Source of the DNA: Dictyobacter formicarum
GTDB lineage: Bacteria > Chloroflexota > Ktedonobacteria > Ktedonobacterales > Ktedonobacteraceae
Direction: 5' to 3'
Length of the DNA stretch: 64,000 nt
Assembly: GCF_016587435.1 (NCBI RefSeq)
Contig: NZ_BNJJ01000009.1
Span: 124,001-188,000 of the forward strand
The translations under genes and the position numbers were made by a program. Position 1 is the first letter of the stretch. The number at the start of each line of letters is the position of its first letter. This document shows, one piece after another, positions 18,961 to 29,942 of this stretch. The notes under the pieces are model-generated. The model was not told the origin of the DNA. It made no database searches and saw only the letters and a list, made by a program, of their open reading frames with translations.

Positions 18961-20694
18961 CTAGCTACGATCAAAGAATTCCTCGCGGCTGGCGGAATCG
19001 GGTTGATGTGTCTGCTGGATCGCAGCCAGATAAGGATCAGAAGCAGCCAACAATTGATTAGCCTCATAGGCCAGAGCCCGATAATTGATATGGCCGCCCG
19101 GACGCACACGCTGCGTCGTCAGATACAGAGCCTGCTTGGGATCGCCATGCATCCAGAGATCCACCTGGTGGGCCAGCGGCAACAGATTCAGCATAAAAGC
19201 ATAATCAATGCGTTCCCCATAAGTGGCCGCCACTCTATCAAGAAAGGTCTGTAACTGCTGATAATACGCCGCCAGATCCTGTTCAAAAGCAAGTTTATGT
19301 TCGGCAAACTCAGGAACCTCTGAAAGATAGAGCGGCAAACCAAAGCCACGCGAAAGAATCTGCACCACAGTATCCCGACTAACACGCTCACCAAAGACCA
19401 GCGGCAAAGGAAAGAAACGTCCCCAGGCCCGGTGACGATTAAAATCGCGCAGCTCGCCCAGGAAACTCTCAATAGCCAGCGTCATCGTCGTCGTACGCGC
19501 AAAGCCAGGCAGCTCGCGATAATTATTATGTTCGGCAAACATAAGCTGGCTCAACGCCTGCTTGACTTCTGGTGTCTGATTATGAACCCAGGAAAGCAAA
19601 GCCGAACGCTCCAGGCCAGGCCAGAGCAACAAAGCATACTCGGCCAGCAACCGCTCACCAGGAGTCCACTCCGAGCCGAACAAACGTACATGCTGCTCAA
19701 CACATTGAGGAGGAGTCCGTTGGATCGGCACCACCTGGAGCAGATCCGTCTGCTCCGCCAGAAAGCGCCGCAAAGCCTGCAAATTTGTATTGACCGTAGA
19801 AAGCGGATAGGTATGGCGAATCAGGCCGGGAGCCTCAGCCTTATAATGCAAGGCAGCCTCTTCCTCAGCGCTCGGAGCCAGCAGCCGCTCAATCTGATCC
19901 GCCACGCGATGATAATAAGTAATCGGAGCAGCTTTCAACTCAGCAATGATACGCGACCAATCGCGGGCCGACGTCTCAAAAGACATGCCGCTCCACTGCC
20001 CAAATAACAAGAAATAGCGCACACAATCCAGCACCCGAGAAGTAAGAGCCCCCTTCTGGTCAGGCCTGCTGGTATCGGCCTGATAATACTGAGTAAAGGC
20101 CGCCACCAGACGCTCCCGATGGCGAGAAAACAAAGATAAAGATAGGGAACCAAACGCCTGATATTCTTCCTCAAGAGTGGCGATCTCCGCGGCGGGAAAA
20201 TCGGCGGGCAAATAGTTACGAAGCTGATGCAAAACAGCCTTTCCAAAGCGAGGTTGATAGCGCGTTGACTTCTCCTGACCAGAATTGAGCGATCCCTCAT
20301 TAAATAACGCCAGGCACAGATGCATCGGAATCTTACCCATATCCACAGCCAGGCGAGCCATATCCCCAACCGAAGCATGGCCATAGCCACGGAACATCTC
20401 CTCAATCTTCTGATCGGGATCCACCCCTTTCTGACCCATTTCACGCAAGATCTCCCAGGGCAAGCCAGCAGCCCGCGACTGCCGGGCACCTGCCCAGGCC
20501 CGATGGGCAGCCGTACGCAGCTCGGGATTAGCAACCGTAGTCGTCACCACAGTCCCTGTCTCCAGATCTTCCAGGCAGATCAAGCGCAACCCGGTCACGT
20601 CCGGAGCATAAGTAAACCAACGATAGGACCCGGAAATATACTCGTTCTCTGGCACCAATTCAGTATCTTCACTCTTCTTATGCACTTGTGTCAT
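18961..20694 (-). CDS. double-length ThyX-like (FAD-dependent thymidylate synthase family) protein
   Basis: A 577-residue protein with two regions that resemble ThyX. The first has GHASVGDMARLAVDMGKIPM followed by NSGQEKSTRYQPRF, like the ThyX H-x-S-x2-E-H and Q-S-x-R-Y signatures. The second has LAIESFLGELRDFNRHRAWGRF, like the ThyX RHR motif. ThyX itself is about 220-250 residues and tetrameric, so this looks like a fused tandem pair in which each half keeps part of the active site. Flavin use and thymidylate synthesis are inferred. The ATG at 20694 follows AAGGGGAG; the TTG upstream is ignored. The gene stands alone. Confidence 0.65.
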   Translation of the reverse strand: MTQVHKKSEDTELVPENEYISGSYRWFTYAPDVTGLRLICLEDLETGTVVTTTVANPELRTAAHRAWAGARQSRAAGLPWEILREMGQKGVDPDQKIEEMFRGYGHASVGDMARLAVDMGKIPMHLCLALFNEGSLNSGQEKSTRYQPRFGKAVLHQLRNYLPADFPAAEIATLEEEYQAFGSLSLSLFSRHRERLVAAFTQYYQADTSRPDQKGALTSRVLDCVRYFLLFGQWSGMSFETSARDWSRIIAELKAAPITYYHRVADQIERLLAPSAEEEAALHYKAEAPGLIRHTYPLSTVNTNLQALRRFLAEQTDLLQVVPIQRTPPQCVEQHVRLFGSEWTPGERLLAEYALLLWPGLERSALLSWVHNQTPEVKQALSQLMFAEHNNYRELPGFARTTTMTLAIESFLGELRDFNRHRAWGRFFPLPLVFGERVSRDTVVQILSRGFGLPLYLSEVPEFAEHKLAFEQDLAAYYQQLQTFLDRVAATYGERIDYAFMLNLLPLAHQVDLWMHGDPKQALYLTTQRVRPGGHINYRALAYEANQLLAASDPYLAAIQQTHQPDSASREEFFDRS

Positions 20695-20852
20695 AGGCTC
20701 CCCTTGCGAAAGAAATAGCTTCGCACATTCCAACTGACAAATCTAACGAGAGCCATGTTACCACTTCCAGGCAAACTCCAAAAGCAGGAAAAATGGGTGT
20801 GGTCTGCGACCGAATCTGGAGCTGATCCGTACTACTAGTGAATAATTGAGCT

Positions 20853-21060
20853 TAAAAGCGGTTCCGCCAGGGGCGAACGGGCGCATGCGCGCCCGCACTG
20901 TTTTTTATGATGTGATGCAGAAAACTTTTTGAGCATCTGCGATGTATCGAAGAAATTTCTAGTGTTTTGCAATACATGCGCTATGCGCATGTATTGCAAA
21001 ACACTAGAAAAAAGAGGATGGGGGCGTCGCGCCCCCAGATTCGCGAGCGACGAGAGGCTC
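20853..21060. repeat. family A composite palindrome element, copy 1
   Basis: Contains, in order: a CGGGCGC-ATGC-GCGCCCG hairpin (20878-20895) with a T-tract; a perfect palindrome with 26-bp arms at 20956-21010 (arms include TTTTGCAATACATGCGC); AAAAAGAGG; and GGGGGCG-TCG-CGCCCCC (21020-21036). The same order with related sequence recurs at 39.05-39.12 kb. The open frame that crosses it into the next gene is not coding. Confidence 0.6.
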
Positions 21061-21087
21061 CAAGAGGAGCCATGGGGAGTTATTTTT

Positions 21088-23658
21088 ATGTCCTGGGCAT
21101 CATTAGCAGAACGCATAGAGCAATTACCACTTATTTTAGCCGGGCCTATTGTTAGAAGGGTAGAATCCACGCAGGTAACGGTCTGGTTAGCGCTAAAAGA
21201 GGCACGCAATGTAACCCTATGCATCTATGCTAGAGATGAGCACGCTCAACTGCAAGAACAGGCGCGAGGAACACACAGGACCATCCGTATAGGGGATAAT
21301 CTACACTTGGTAGCAGTAACCGCCAGAGTATCCAGGGAAGCCACCAAATTGGCCTGGGGAGAACTATATTATTACAACCTCTACTTTGGCGACGAAGAAC
21401 AGTCAACAGCGGAAATGGCGCACCTGGGCACGCCTGGCATCCTTACGGCAGATATCAATGAGGCAGAGCCGCTACAGAGCATTGTTTATCCAGGACAGCC
21501 ATTGCCAGGTTTTCTGGTACCGGCCGAGGATGTACACGACCTGCGCATCATCCATGGCTCCTGCCGGAAGCCGCATGGAACAGGCAAAGAAACATTATCA
21601 GCAGTCGATAGTCTGATCGCCAATGCCTGCCAGCAGAACGGTACGGCACGACCACAACAACTCTACATGACTGGAGATCAGATCTACGCCGACGATGTCG
21701 CCACGCCCCTGCTACACACACTGACAGATGCCGGACATATCCTGCTGGCAGGAAACCAGAAAGAGATCCTACCAGGATCACAGCTACCCGCAGATAAATT
21801 TTTGCCCAGGATGCGCAAAAACGTTATTCTCAATCAAGCCAGATTTACTACGGGTCATGCAGATAACCACTTAATCTCCTTTGCCGAATACATCGCTATG
21901 TATCTATTTAGCTGGTCCGACGTACTCTGGCCCAAAGAAATGCTCAGCGTCGAAGCATTCTGGGCCTGGCTCTATCCGGGTGTACATGCCGAAAGCGTCA
22001 GCCAGGAAAAAGAACAAACGCACTATCGAGAAGAACTGCAACAACTAGCAAGCTTCCATAGCACACTACCCAAAGTCAGAAGGGCCCTGGCCAACATCGC
22101 CACCTACATGATCTGCGACGACCACGACGTCACCGACGACTGGTTTTTGGACGAAAACTGGTGTCAGCATGTGTTACAAAAGCCGCTGGGACGGCGCATC
22201 ATCCGCAACGGCCTACTCGCCTATGCCCTCTGCCAGGCCTGGGGAAACACGCCAGAACAATTTGCCGAGCCGAATGGTGCTGCCTTACTGGCAGCCGTCG
22301 ACAGTTGGAGAGGAGACGAAAACACAAAACAGGCAGAGATCATCGCCACAACAATCGGCATGCCCAACCGCCACTTCAGTGGGAAAGGCTCACTACAACG
22401 CTCAGAGCAAGCCTTACGCTGGCACTACAGTTACGAGGGGCCCAACTACCAGCTAATCGTGATGGATACGCGCACCCAGCGCCACTATTGCACCCCCAAA
22501 GACTTTCCGGGGCTACTCTCAGAGGAGGCCATGCGGACTCAGATAGAACAGATCGAATGCGAAGATGCTGAAGTCACCCTGATCATCTCAGCCACGCCCG
22601 TCATAGGTGTCGACTTCGTAGAAACCGTGCAATTCTGGAGCCGCTGGCGCGTCACCGACAACTACGCCTTCGACCGCGAAGCCTGGGCCCTCGAATGGGG
22701 GACCTTCCAGAGCTTTTTACGCACCCTGAGCAACCTCAAGCGTGTCGTCTTCCTATCCGGGGATGTACACTACGCCTTTGGGTCCAGCCTGGAATACTGG
22801 GATATTCAGACCAGACAAAGCGCCAAATTCATTAACTTCACCTCCAGCCCTTACTGCAACGAAGGTTCGGGCGCACAAATCTCCGTGCTGGCCGTTGGCT
22901 ATCCTCGTCTACGCTCACTACTACGCGGAGGAAAAGAGCCCCGGCTAGACTTCTTCGTCTGGGATATTCTCGGACACGACCACCATACCCTCAACTACCT
23001 GCTCGCCACGATCAGAAAGCAACTCTTCCGCTTCTGGTGGTCCGTACCGCGCCTGATAGCAGCCCAGCGCTCTCCCAGCGAAATCGTCATGCCCGCCTGG
23101 GGATGGGTCAAAGGCGCATTTGACAATATTCCACCCAGTCGCAGCTATCGTATACGCTACCTGACCAACGACCTGAAACGGGAGAGCAAGGACGAACACC
23201 GCCCACACATCAATCTGACGCGTTTCACATTGCGACCGCTACGTGCCGCGCTCGGAGGCATCAACATTCTGCAAATACTCAACCGCCGCATCCAGGGCAA
23301 ACTACGAGCCCGCACAGCACCTCAAATAGAGCCAAACGCAAACTCAGCCAAAGAAAACCTGTTAGAAGAAGTCATCGAGCAAAGCGAAAAAATCGAGCGC
23401 AAATTGGAACGGCCACGCAGCGGATTGATGAACGCCGTCCTCAACTATAACCAGTGGCTCAGCCGCTGGAAGGCAGGCAACCTGATTGTGGGTTATAACA
23501 ACATCAGCGAAATCAGCTTCCACTGGAACAACGAAAAAAAAGAAGTCACACAGAAGCTATGGTGGTACAATCCCGATAATGCAGAACAATTGCTAGCGGC
23601 CGAATACGCCGACACATTGGAGCTGCCGCGCCCCGGCGACGAGCCGCCGCTGCCATAG
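21088..23658 (+). CDS. PhoD-like metallophosphatase / alkaline phosphatase D family protein
   Basis: An 856-residue protein with the metallophosphatase signatures of PhoD-like enzymes: IIHGSCRKPHG (about 155), MTGDQIYADDV (about 195), ICDDHDVTDDWFL (about 342) and FLSGDVHYAFGSS (about 555). An N-terminal strand-rich domain of about 140 residues precedes the catalytic domain. The region after about 700 is helical and basic and may mediate contacts. No Tat or Sec signal is present, so it is probably cytosolic, unlike secreted PhoD. Substrate is unknown; phosphate mono- or diesters are expected. GGGGAG lies eight bases before the ATG at 21088. Confidence 0.82.
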   Translation: MSWASLAERIEQLPLILAGPIVRRVESTQVTVWLALKEARNVTLCIYARDEHAQLQEQARGTHRTIRIGDNLHLVAVTARVSREATKLAWGELYYYNLYFGDEEQSTAEMAHLGTPGILTADINEAEPLQSIVYPGQPLPGFLVPAEDVHDLRIIHGSCRKPHGTGKETLSAVDSLIANACQQNGTARPQQLYMTGDQIYADDVATPLLHTLTDAGHILLAGNQKEILPGSQLPADKFLPRMRKNVILNQARFTTGHADNHLISFAEYIAMYLFSWSDVLWPKEMLSVEAFWAWLYPGVHAESVSQEKEQTHYREELQQLASFHSTLPKVRRALANIATYMICDDHDVTDDWFLDENWCQHVLQKPLGRRIIRNGLLAYALCQAWGNTPEQFAEPNGAALLAAVDSWRGDENTKQAEIIATTIGMPNRHFSGKGSLQRSEQALRWHYSYEGPNYQLIVMDTRTQRHYCTPKDFPGLLSEEAMRTQIEQIECEDAEVTLIISATPVIGVDFVETVQFWSRWRVTDNYAFDREAWALEWGTFQSFLRTLSNLKRVVFLSGDVHYAFGSSLEYWDIQTRQSAKFINFTSSPYCNEGSGAQISVLAVGYPRLRSLLRGGKEPRLDFFVWDILGHDHHTLNYLLATIRKQLFRFWWSVPRLIAAQRSPSEIVMPAWGWVKGAFDNIPPSRSYRIRYLTNDLKRESKDEHRPHINLTRFTLRPLRAALGGINILQILNRRIQGKLRARTAPQIEPNANSAKENLLEEVIEQSEKIERKLERPRSGLMNAVLNYNQWLSRWKAGNLIVGYNNISEISFHWNNEKKEVTQKLWWYNPDNAEQLLAAEYADTLELPRPGDEPPLP

Positions 23659-23710
23659 ACTTTAAGGACTTTTCCGTATTTTCCTTCCTTTCGGGAAACA
23701 ATTAACATAA

Positions 23711-23739
23711 ACAGGAAGGTAGTAGCGCTACCTTCCTGT
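23711..23739 (+). terminator. hairpin after the phosphatase gene
   Basis: ACAGGAAGGTAG, loop TAGCG, then its complement, about 50 bp after the stop. The stem is perfect but is followed by AAAATCC, not a T-run, so termination is uncertain. Confidence 0.45.
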
Positions 23740-23744
23740 AAAAT

Positions 23745-23777
23745 CCTCACAACTTTCTCACAACTTTCTCACAATGT
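23745..23777 (+). promoter_or_regulatory. triple 11-bp direct repeat in the BTAD-regulator promoter
   Basis: CCTCACAACTT, TCTCACAACTT and TCTCACAATGT follow each other with an exact 11-bp period, one helical turn. A -10-like TATGCT lies at 23794-23799, placing the repeats over the -35 region. OmpR-fold winged-helix regulators of the SARP/BTAD type are known to bind such in-phase heptamer repeats. The same triplet occurs four times in the DnaA-box region at 50.2-50.7 kb. Confidence 0.65.
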
Positions 23778-23875
23778 AATCTGAGATTTATGGTATGCTT
23801 TAGATGCAAATAGCTTATGAGATCGCAAATAGCGGGCGCGAAATGCAGTGTATGTGATGTTGAGGTAGAGGGCAC

Positions 23876-24790
23876 ATGGTAGCAATGATCGAAATGGCTG
23901 AACCATCAGGGAAACCTGATTATCCTTTTCTGCGTGTCACCACGATGGGCGATTTTACGCTGTCCCGTGTCGTGGCACCATCGGCAGGGCGACCGCGCTA
24001 TCGAGCGCTTTCCAGTGAGGAGCTAGGCAACCGCAAAGCGGCCCTGGCGATACTCAAATTTCTGCTCTGCAGTCCCAGGCGTCGTGCGACCAAAGCAGAA
24101 ATCACCAGAATGTTGTGGCCTGCACGTGACTCCGACAACGCCAACCACACCTTTGACACGGCAGCTTCAACCTTACGTCGGCAGATTCTCCATCTACCAG
24201 GCACAGACAGCCTCTTAAACACCCGGCGCTTGAACGGAGAGACGCACCTGATCTTAGCAGCCCAGGCGTGGATATGGATTGACGCAGATGCATTAATCAA
24301 GCTGGCGCAGACAGCTCTACGTCAAGAGCAACAAGGAAATGATCCACTGCACTATTTAGAAGCGGCCCACGCGCTGGACAAAGGTGAATTTCTGGAAGAA
24401 GACACAAACAGCCTCTGGACGCAGAGCCGCCGACAAACCATTGAGGGCGCCAAGAGGCGCGTGCTCTATCATCTTGTAGAGATCTACTGCAAGGATCAGC
24501 AAGTAGGCAAAGCCGAAGAGTTGCTCTACACATTTCTACAAACCTACCCCGAAGATGAAGACGCCCTGTGTCGCTTGATGCAACTCCTGGCACATCAAGG
24601 GCGCCGCCAGGAGGCCCTCAACGTCTACCGCTACTCAGCAGAGCTCATGCAAGAAACGGGTAAAGAACCAGGAATCTACACCCAGGAGCTCGCCAGGCAG
24701 CTACAACAGGGTATGCGGTTACGCGAAAACAACGCGACTTATCACACGCTACAGCCTCAATATATACACACAATCATCTTAGTAGCCTGA
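23876..24790 (+). CDS. BTAD-domain winged-helix transcriptional regulator
   Basis: A 304-residue regulator. Residues about 20-125 form an OmpR-like winged helix (VTTMGDFTLS...KAALAILKFLLCSPRRRATKAEITRMLWP...STLRRQI), and about 135-275 a bacterial transcriptional activation domain with TPR-like helices (AAHALDKGEFLEED...LYHLVEIYCKDQQVGKAEELLYTFLQTYPEDEDALCRLMQLLAHQGRRQEALNVY). It lacks the NB-ARC or other C-terminal modules of large SARPs. In-phase direct repeats in its own promoter suggest autoregulation. Start is ATG 23876 with GAGG upstream. The downstream 741-residue gene begins 53 bp later in the same direction and may be co-transcribed. Confidence 0.85.
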   Translation: MVAMIEMAEPSGKPDYPFLRVTTMGDFTLSRVVAPSAGRPRYRALSSEELGNRKAALAILKFLLCSPRRRATKAEITRMLWPARDSDNANHTFDTAASTLRRQILHLPGTDSLLNTRRLNGETHLILAAQAWIWIDADALIKLAQTALRQEQQGNDPLHYLEAAHALDKGEFLEEDTNSLWTQSRRQTIEGAKRRVLYHLVEIYCKDQQVGKAEELLYTFLQTYPEDEDALCRLMQLLAHQGRRQEALNVYRYSAELMQETGKEPGIYTQELARQLQQGMRLRENNATYHTLQPQYIHTIILVA

Positions 24791-24843
24791 CAAAACAACA
24801 CAATTTTCCATAATGAAGCAGTGAAAGGTGGGATGGTATTATT

Positions 24844-27069
24844 ATGCGCGTAGAAATGTATAAACTTGCCTATGGAAACTATAAGTTCTATGCAGAAATC
24901 GACACCGGGGCTGAAGTAGGAGACAATCAGCTAACCCTATGGTATAGCGAAAAGCTAGCACTGGAGACGCTCTCATTGGCCCAGCTAGACGCAAAATTGC
25001 TCTTAAAAGCTCTCAAAGAGCCGCATAAATCCCTGCTACTCCCTTATCTGGACGAGGTCAAGCACACGCAGCAGCAGAGCATCGAAAAAGAGATCGCCCA
25101 ACTGTTACAACCATTTAGCACAAAAAAAGTTCCAGAAAAAGTCAAACAACGCATCAGGCAGTTACGAAAAAAAATCCACAGCACACTCCAAAAACTAGAA
25201 GCCAGCTTTATACAAAAAGAGATACTGACATTGGAGCGGGACTATTTTGATCTCAGCAGCATCGAAAAAGACTGCCATATCTATGGAGAATGGCATTTTC
25301 TACGGGACTTCTTCTTCGAAGAGGCAACGTATGAAAACATACGCCGCTTCTGCCACGAATTCGCCCTGGATGAAGCCGTCCGCATAGAAGCGATCGCGCA
25401 CGAAGGACGCTGGGCGAAACGCAACGCCCTCTTCACACGCAACCTTTTATCGGTGGTAGGAGAAAAAGCCCTGCTCAGCAATGATGGCGGTTACATGCGC
25501 ATAGCGCGAGAGCTCTTCCGCTGGATCGACCTGCATCTCGAAGAGATTCTGACCAATCCCGAATACCAGCGCATCAACGCCCTGGACCAGCCCAACAAAG
25601 GCACGCCCCCCACCCACGACAGCGACGCCAGCATTCGGCCCGCCATCGAACTCTTCAAGAGTCTGCCAGGAACAGCCATCCGCCACTCCTGTCAGGGAGT
25701 CACCGCAAAAATCGACATGGGAACATACTCGCTGCTCACCATCACCCCCCATGAAGAATACGCCTACATTGCCTTCAACACCATGAGCTACCTGGTGCAT
25801 GACGCCATCATTGCCCGGATCAATGAATTTCCCAGCATCACCACCGAGCGCATCCCCTGCAATTTCAACACAGGACTCTTTCTACGTTCCACCGGCGACA
25901 ATCTCTGTTTCCGAGAAGAGATCTACCAACTAGCCCGGCAGATCTACAGCATATCGGCAGAAGGGTCAGGGGCAAATACAAACAACGCGCCAGGCCAGCT
26001 AATAACAGGCTGGGAAACAGCCAGCAATCCCGTTTATCCACCCCAGTCTTACGACAGCATCGACATCTTACCCGGGCGCCTGGCATGGCTCTGTCTACCA
26101 GAACAGATCGAGCGCACTCTACTCCAACTCAGTCATCTCAACCACTGGGCCAAAGCCGCCCACCGCCTCTACTATGATGACCGGCAAGGACTCTACACAA
26201 TCAAAGCCATGTTTCTCAAGCAAGCATATCAGAACGGTACAATGCTACCAGCTGGCTATGTAGATGGAAGCGTCGTTTTTCCTAAAAGCTTTGCCCTTGA
26301 AAGCGCAGCCACGATGGCAGCGGACTTCCTGCTAGAAATCCTGGAGGAGCAAAAACGCGGCAATCCCAGTGTCCTGTATAGCAACATAGCCATGCAACTC
26401 TTTCAGCGCATCACCGGCCAGGACTTCACCCAACAGGACAAAAACCTGCCAATCATATTAAAACAAGAGCAGGCGGAAACAGCCATACAGGGCTATCTGC
26501 AAAACCTGATCGCCCAGGCTCAACAAACGCGTCAGCCCATCGCTTATCAGCAGCTAGAGGAACTGCTCATCTTCCCTGGCGACATACTGGATATCGCCAT
26601 CACCCGCTATCGTTACATCAGCACCTGGGACGACCTGGATAAAAACGAGCTACGCAAACTGGACCCCGAAGGGCTCAGCCTGATCAGCTTCCATTACGAA
26701 AGCACCAGCGCCAAATACATCTTCCATCTCCCATTTCGTACCGCCCAGGAATTTCTGCCCGAGAATATAGTCGCACAGCTACGCGGCCATGTCAGCACAG
26801 AACGCAAAGAATACGGCACAGCCTATGGCCGCACCATCACTGCCGAAGAAAGCAACAACCATCCCATTGAAGAAATTTTACAGACCCTCGGAGTAAATAT
26901 AAGCAAGGTCTGTCCACGCAATCTGGAGCGCAAAAAAGAACCGATCCAGCAATACAACCGCTGGAATGACCCCAACATAGAGGACGAAGACGACGAAGGA
27001 TATCAGCAATACCTCTACCAGATACCGCACAAAAAACACAGAGCCAGGCAAAAGAAGAAGCGTCCATAA
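24844..27069 (+). CDS. protein of unknown function, 741 residues
   Basis: I do not recognise a family. What is visible: an N-terminal region (1-80) with short strands; a basic Gln/Lys-rich coil at about 80-130; a helical domain to about 260; a central block with TAIRHSCQGVTAKIDMG and following hydrophobic strands (about 280-330), the most conserved-looking part; a second helical domain; and an acidic patch (IEDEDDEG) followed by a Lys/Arg-rich tail (KKHRARQKKKRP). No signal or membrane segment is present, so it is probably cytosolic and may touch nucleic acid. It lies 53 bp after the BTAD regulator and is convergent with gyrB. Start ATG 24844 has a weak AAAGG about 15 bases upstream. Confidence 0.7.
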   Translation: MRVEMYKLAYGNYKFYAEIDTGAEVGDNQLTLWYSEKLALETLSLAQLDAKLLLKALKEPHKSLLLPYLDEVKHTQQQSIEKEIAQLLQPFSTKKVPEKVKQRIRQLRKKIHSTLQKLEASFIQKEILTLERDYFDLSSIEKDCHIYGEWHFLRDFFFEEATYENIRRFCHEFALDEAVRIEAIAHEGRWAKRNALFTRNLLSVVGEKALLSNDGGYMRIARELFRWIDLHLEEILTNPEYQRINALDQPNKGTPPTHDSDASIRPAIELFKSLPGTAIRHSCQGVTAKIDMGTYSLLTITPHEEYAYIAFNTMSYLVHDAIIARINEFPSITTERIPCNFNTGLFLRSTGDNLCFREEIYQLARQIYSISAEGSGANTNNAPGQLITGWETASNPVYPPQSYDSIDILPGRLAWLCLPEQIERTLLQLSHLNHWAKAAHRLYYDDRQGLYTIKAMFLKQAYQNGTMLPAGYVDGSVVFPKSFALESAATMAADFLLEILEEQKRGNPSVLYSNIAMQLFQRITGQDFTQQDKNLPIILKQEQAETAIQGYLQNLIAQAQQTRQPIAYQQLEELLIFPGDILDIAITRYRYISTWDDLDKNELRKLDPEGLSLISFHYESTSAKYIFHLPFRTAQEFLPENIVAQLRGHVSTERKEYGTAYGRTITAEESNNHPIEEILQTLGVNISKVCPRNLERKKEPIQQYNRWNDPNIEDEDDEGYQQYLYQIPHKKHRARQKKKRP

Positions 27070-27126
27070 CAAAACAGGTTTGGTTATGGACGCTGAAGCT
27101 TCGCTCCTGCGGCGCTCGCTGATTTT

Positions 27127-27176
27127 TATGTGGTGATATGATGGGCAGCCGCAGCCGCCCATCATATCACCACATA
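27127..27176. terminator. bidirectional hairpin between the 741-residue gene and gyrB
   Basis: Perfect arms of 20 bp (TATGTGGTGATATGATGGGC and complement) around a 10-base loop; preceded by TTTTT on the left, which on the minus strand gives a downstream A/T tract. It sits between convergent genes. Confidence 0.55.
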
Positions 27177-27224
27177 ACTGAATAATGAAAAAGTTGCATA
27201 TGATATGTTAACTAATCCGTGCGC

Positions 27225-29297
<2,073 letters not shown>

Positions 29298-29302
29298 CTA
29301 TC

Positions 29303-29357
29303 AAAAAGCAATCGTGAACGCCGCCCACTCGCGGCTGAGCTCATACGATTGAATGGT
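29303..29357 (+). repeat. family B element, copy 4 (internally deleted)
   Basis: AAAAAGCAATCGT followed by GAACGCCGC, CACTCGCGGCT and AGCTC, ending ACGATTGAATGG. It is a 55-bp version of the approximately 140-bp element at 49.8, 55.8 and 57.3 kb, and its terminal arms CAATCGT/ACGATTG are perfectly complementary but differ from the other copies. It lies in the gyrB leader. Confidence 0.6.
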
Positions 29358-29712
29358 ATACATTAAGAACAAGCATTTGTGCCAGACATAACCGTTTCAT
29401 AACGGGGGACTACTATGGTAGAGAGCCCACACGATCTCGCGGCAATTCAGCATGCAGAAAAAAAGCACCAGTATTGCTGAACGCATGGGCAAAAGATCGC
29501 ATCGCTCTGGACAAGTTTCCTCTCACAGGGATACAAACTGCCTCACACAAAACTGGCTCCAAATGGGGTTACACGGTAAATACTGCACACACTAATAGCA
29601 TATACAGACGTGCTAAGAAGCAATTTTTTTGCGGAGACTTTGCCTACTTATATGAAAATCATTCTGACAGATTAGCCAAAATGCGGTAACGAATGCCACA
29701 TTTCGTCAACCC

Positions 29713-29740
29713 ATTATATCACATTTTGCCCTACAAACAA
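29713..29740 (-). promoter_or_regulatory. candidate gyrB promoter
   Basis: Minus-strand TTGTTT, 16 bases, TGATATAAT-type extended -10, followed by GGGTTGAC. It would give a leader of about 460 nt before gyrB with no convincing gene in it. Confidence 0.45.
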
Positions 29741-29942
29741 AGCAGATAGGATGAACGTACAAGCTCAAATAAAAAGGCGATGCAAGCCATTTCAAGCCAC
29801 TATATAGAGGTTCCAAATATAGAGGGGAAAAGCGGAAATACAGAAAGAAAACTTCAGCCAGCAGGTCCTCATCCACTTTCAAAATCTAGAAAGAAAAGGA
29901 GAGAGGACCTTACCAGGCTGAAGCAGCATTATCAGCCACGCA

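Noticed and set aside
20929..21087. N-terminal extension of the phosphatase
   Set aside because: It is read through the long palindrome and hairpin; the ATG at 21088 has a proper ribosome site.
29474..29689. 71-codon frame upstream of gyrB on the plus strand
   Set aside because: No ribosome site, unremarkable composition, and it runs antisense to the gyrB leader.
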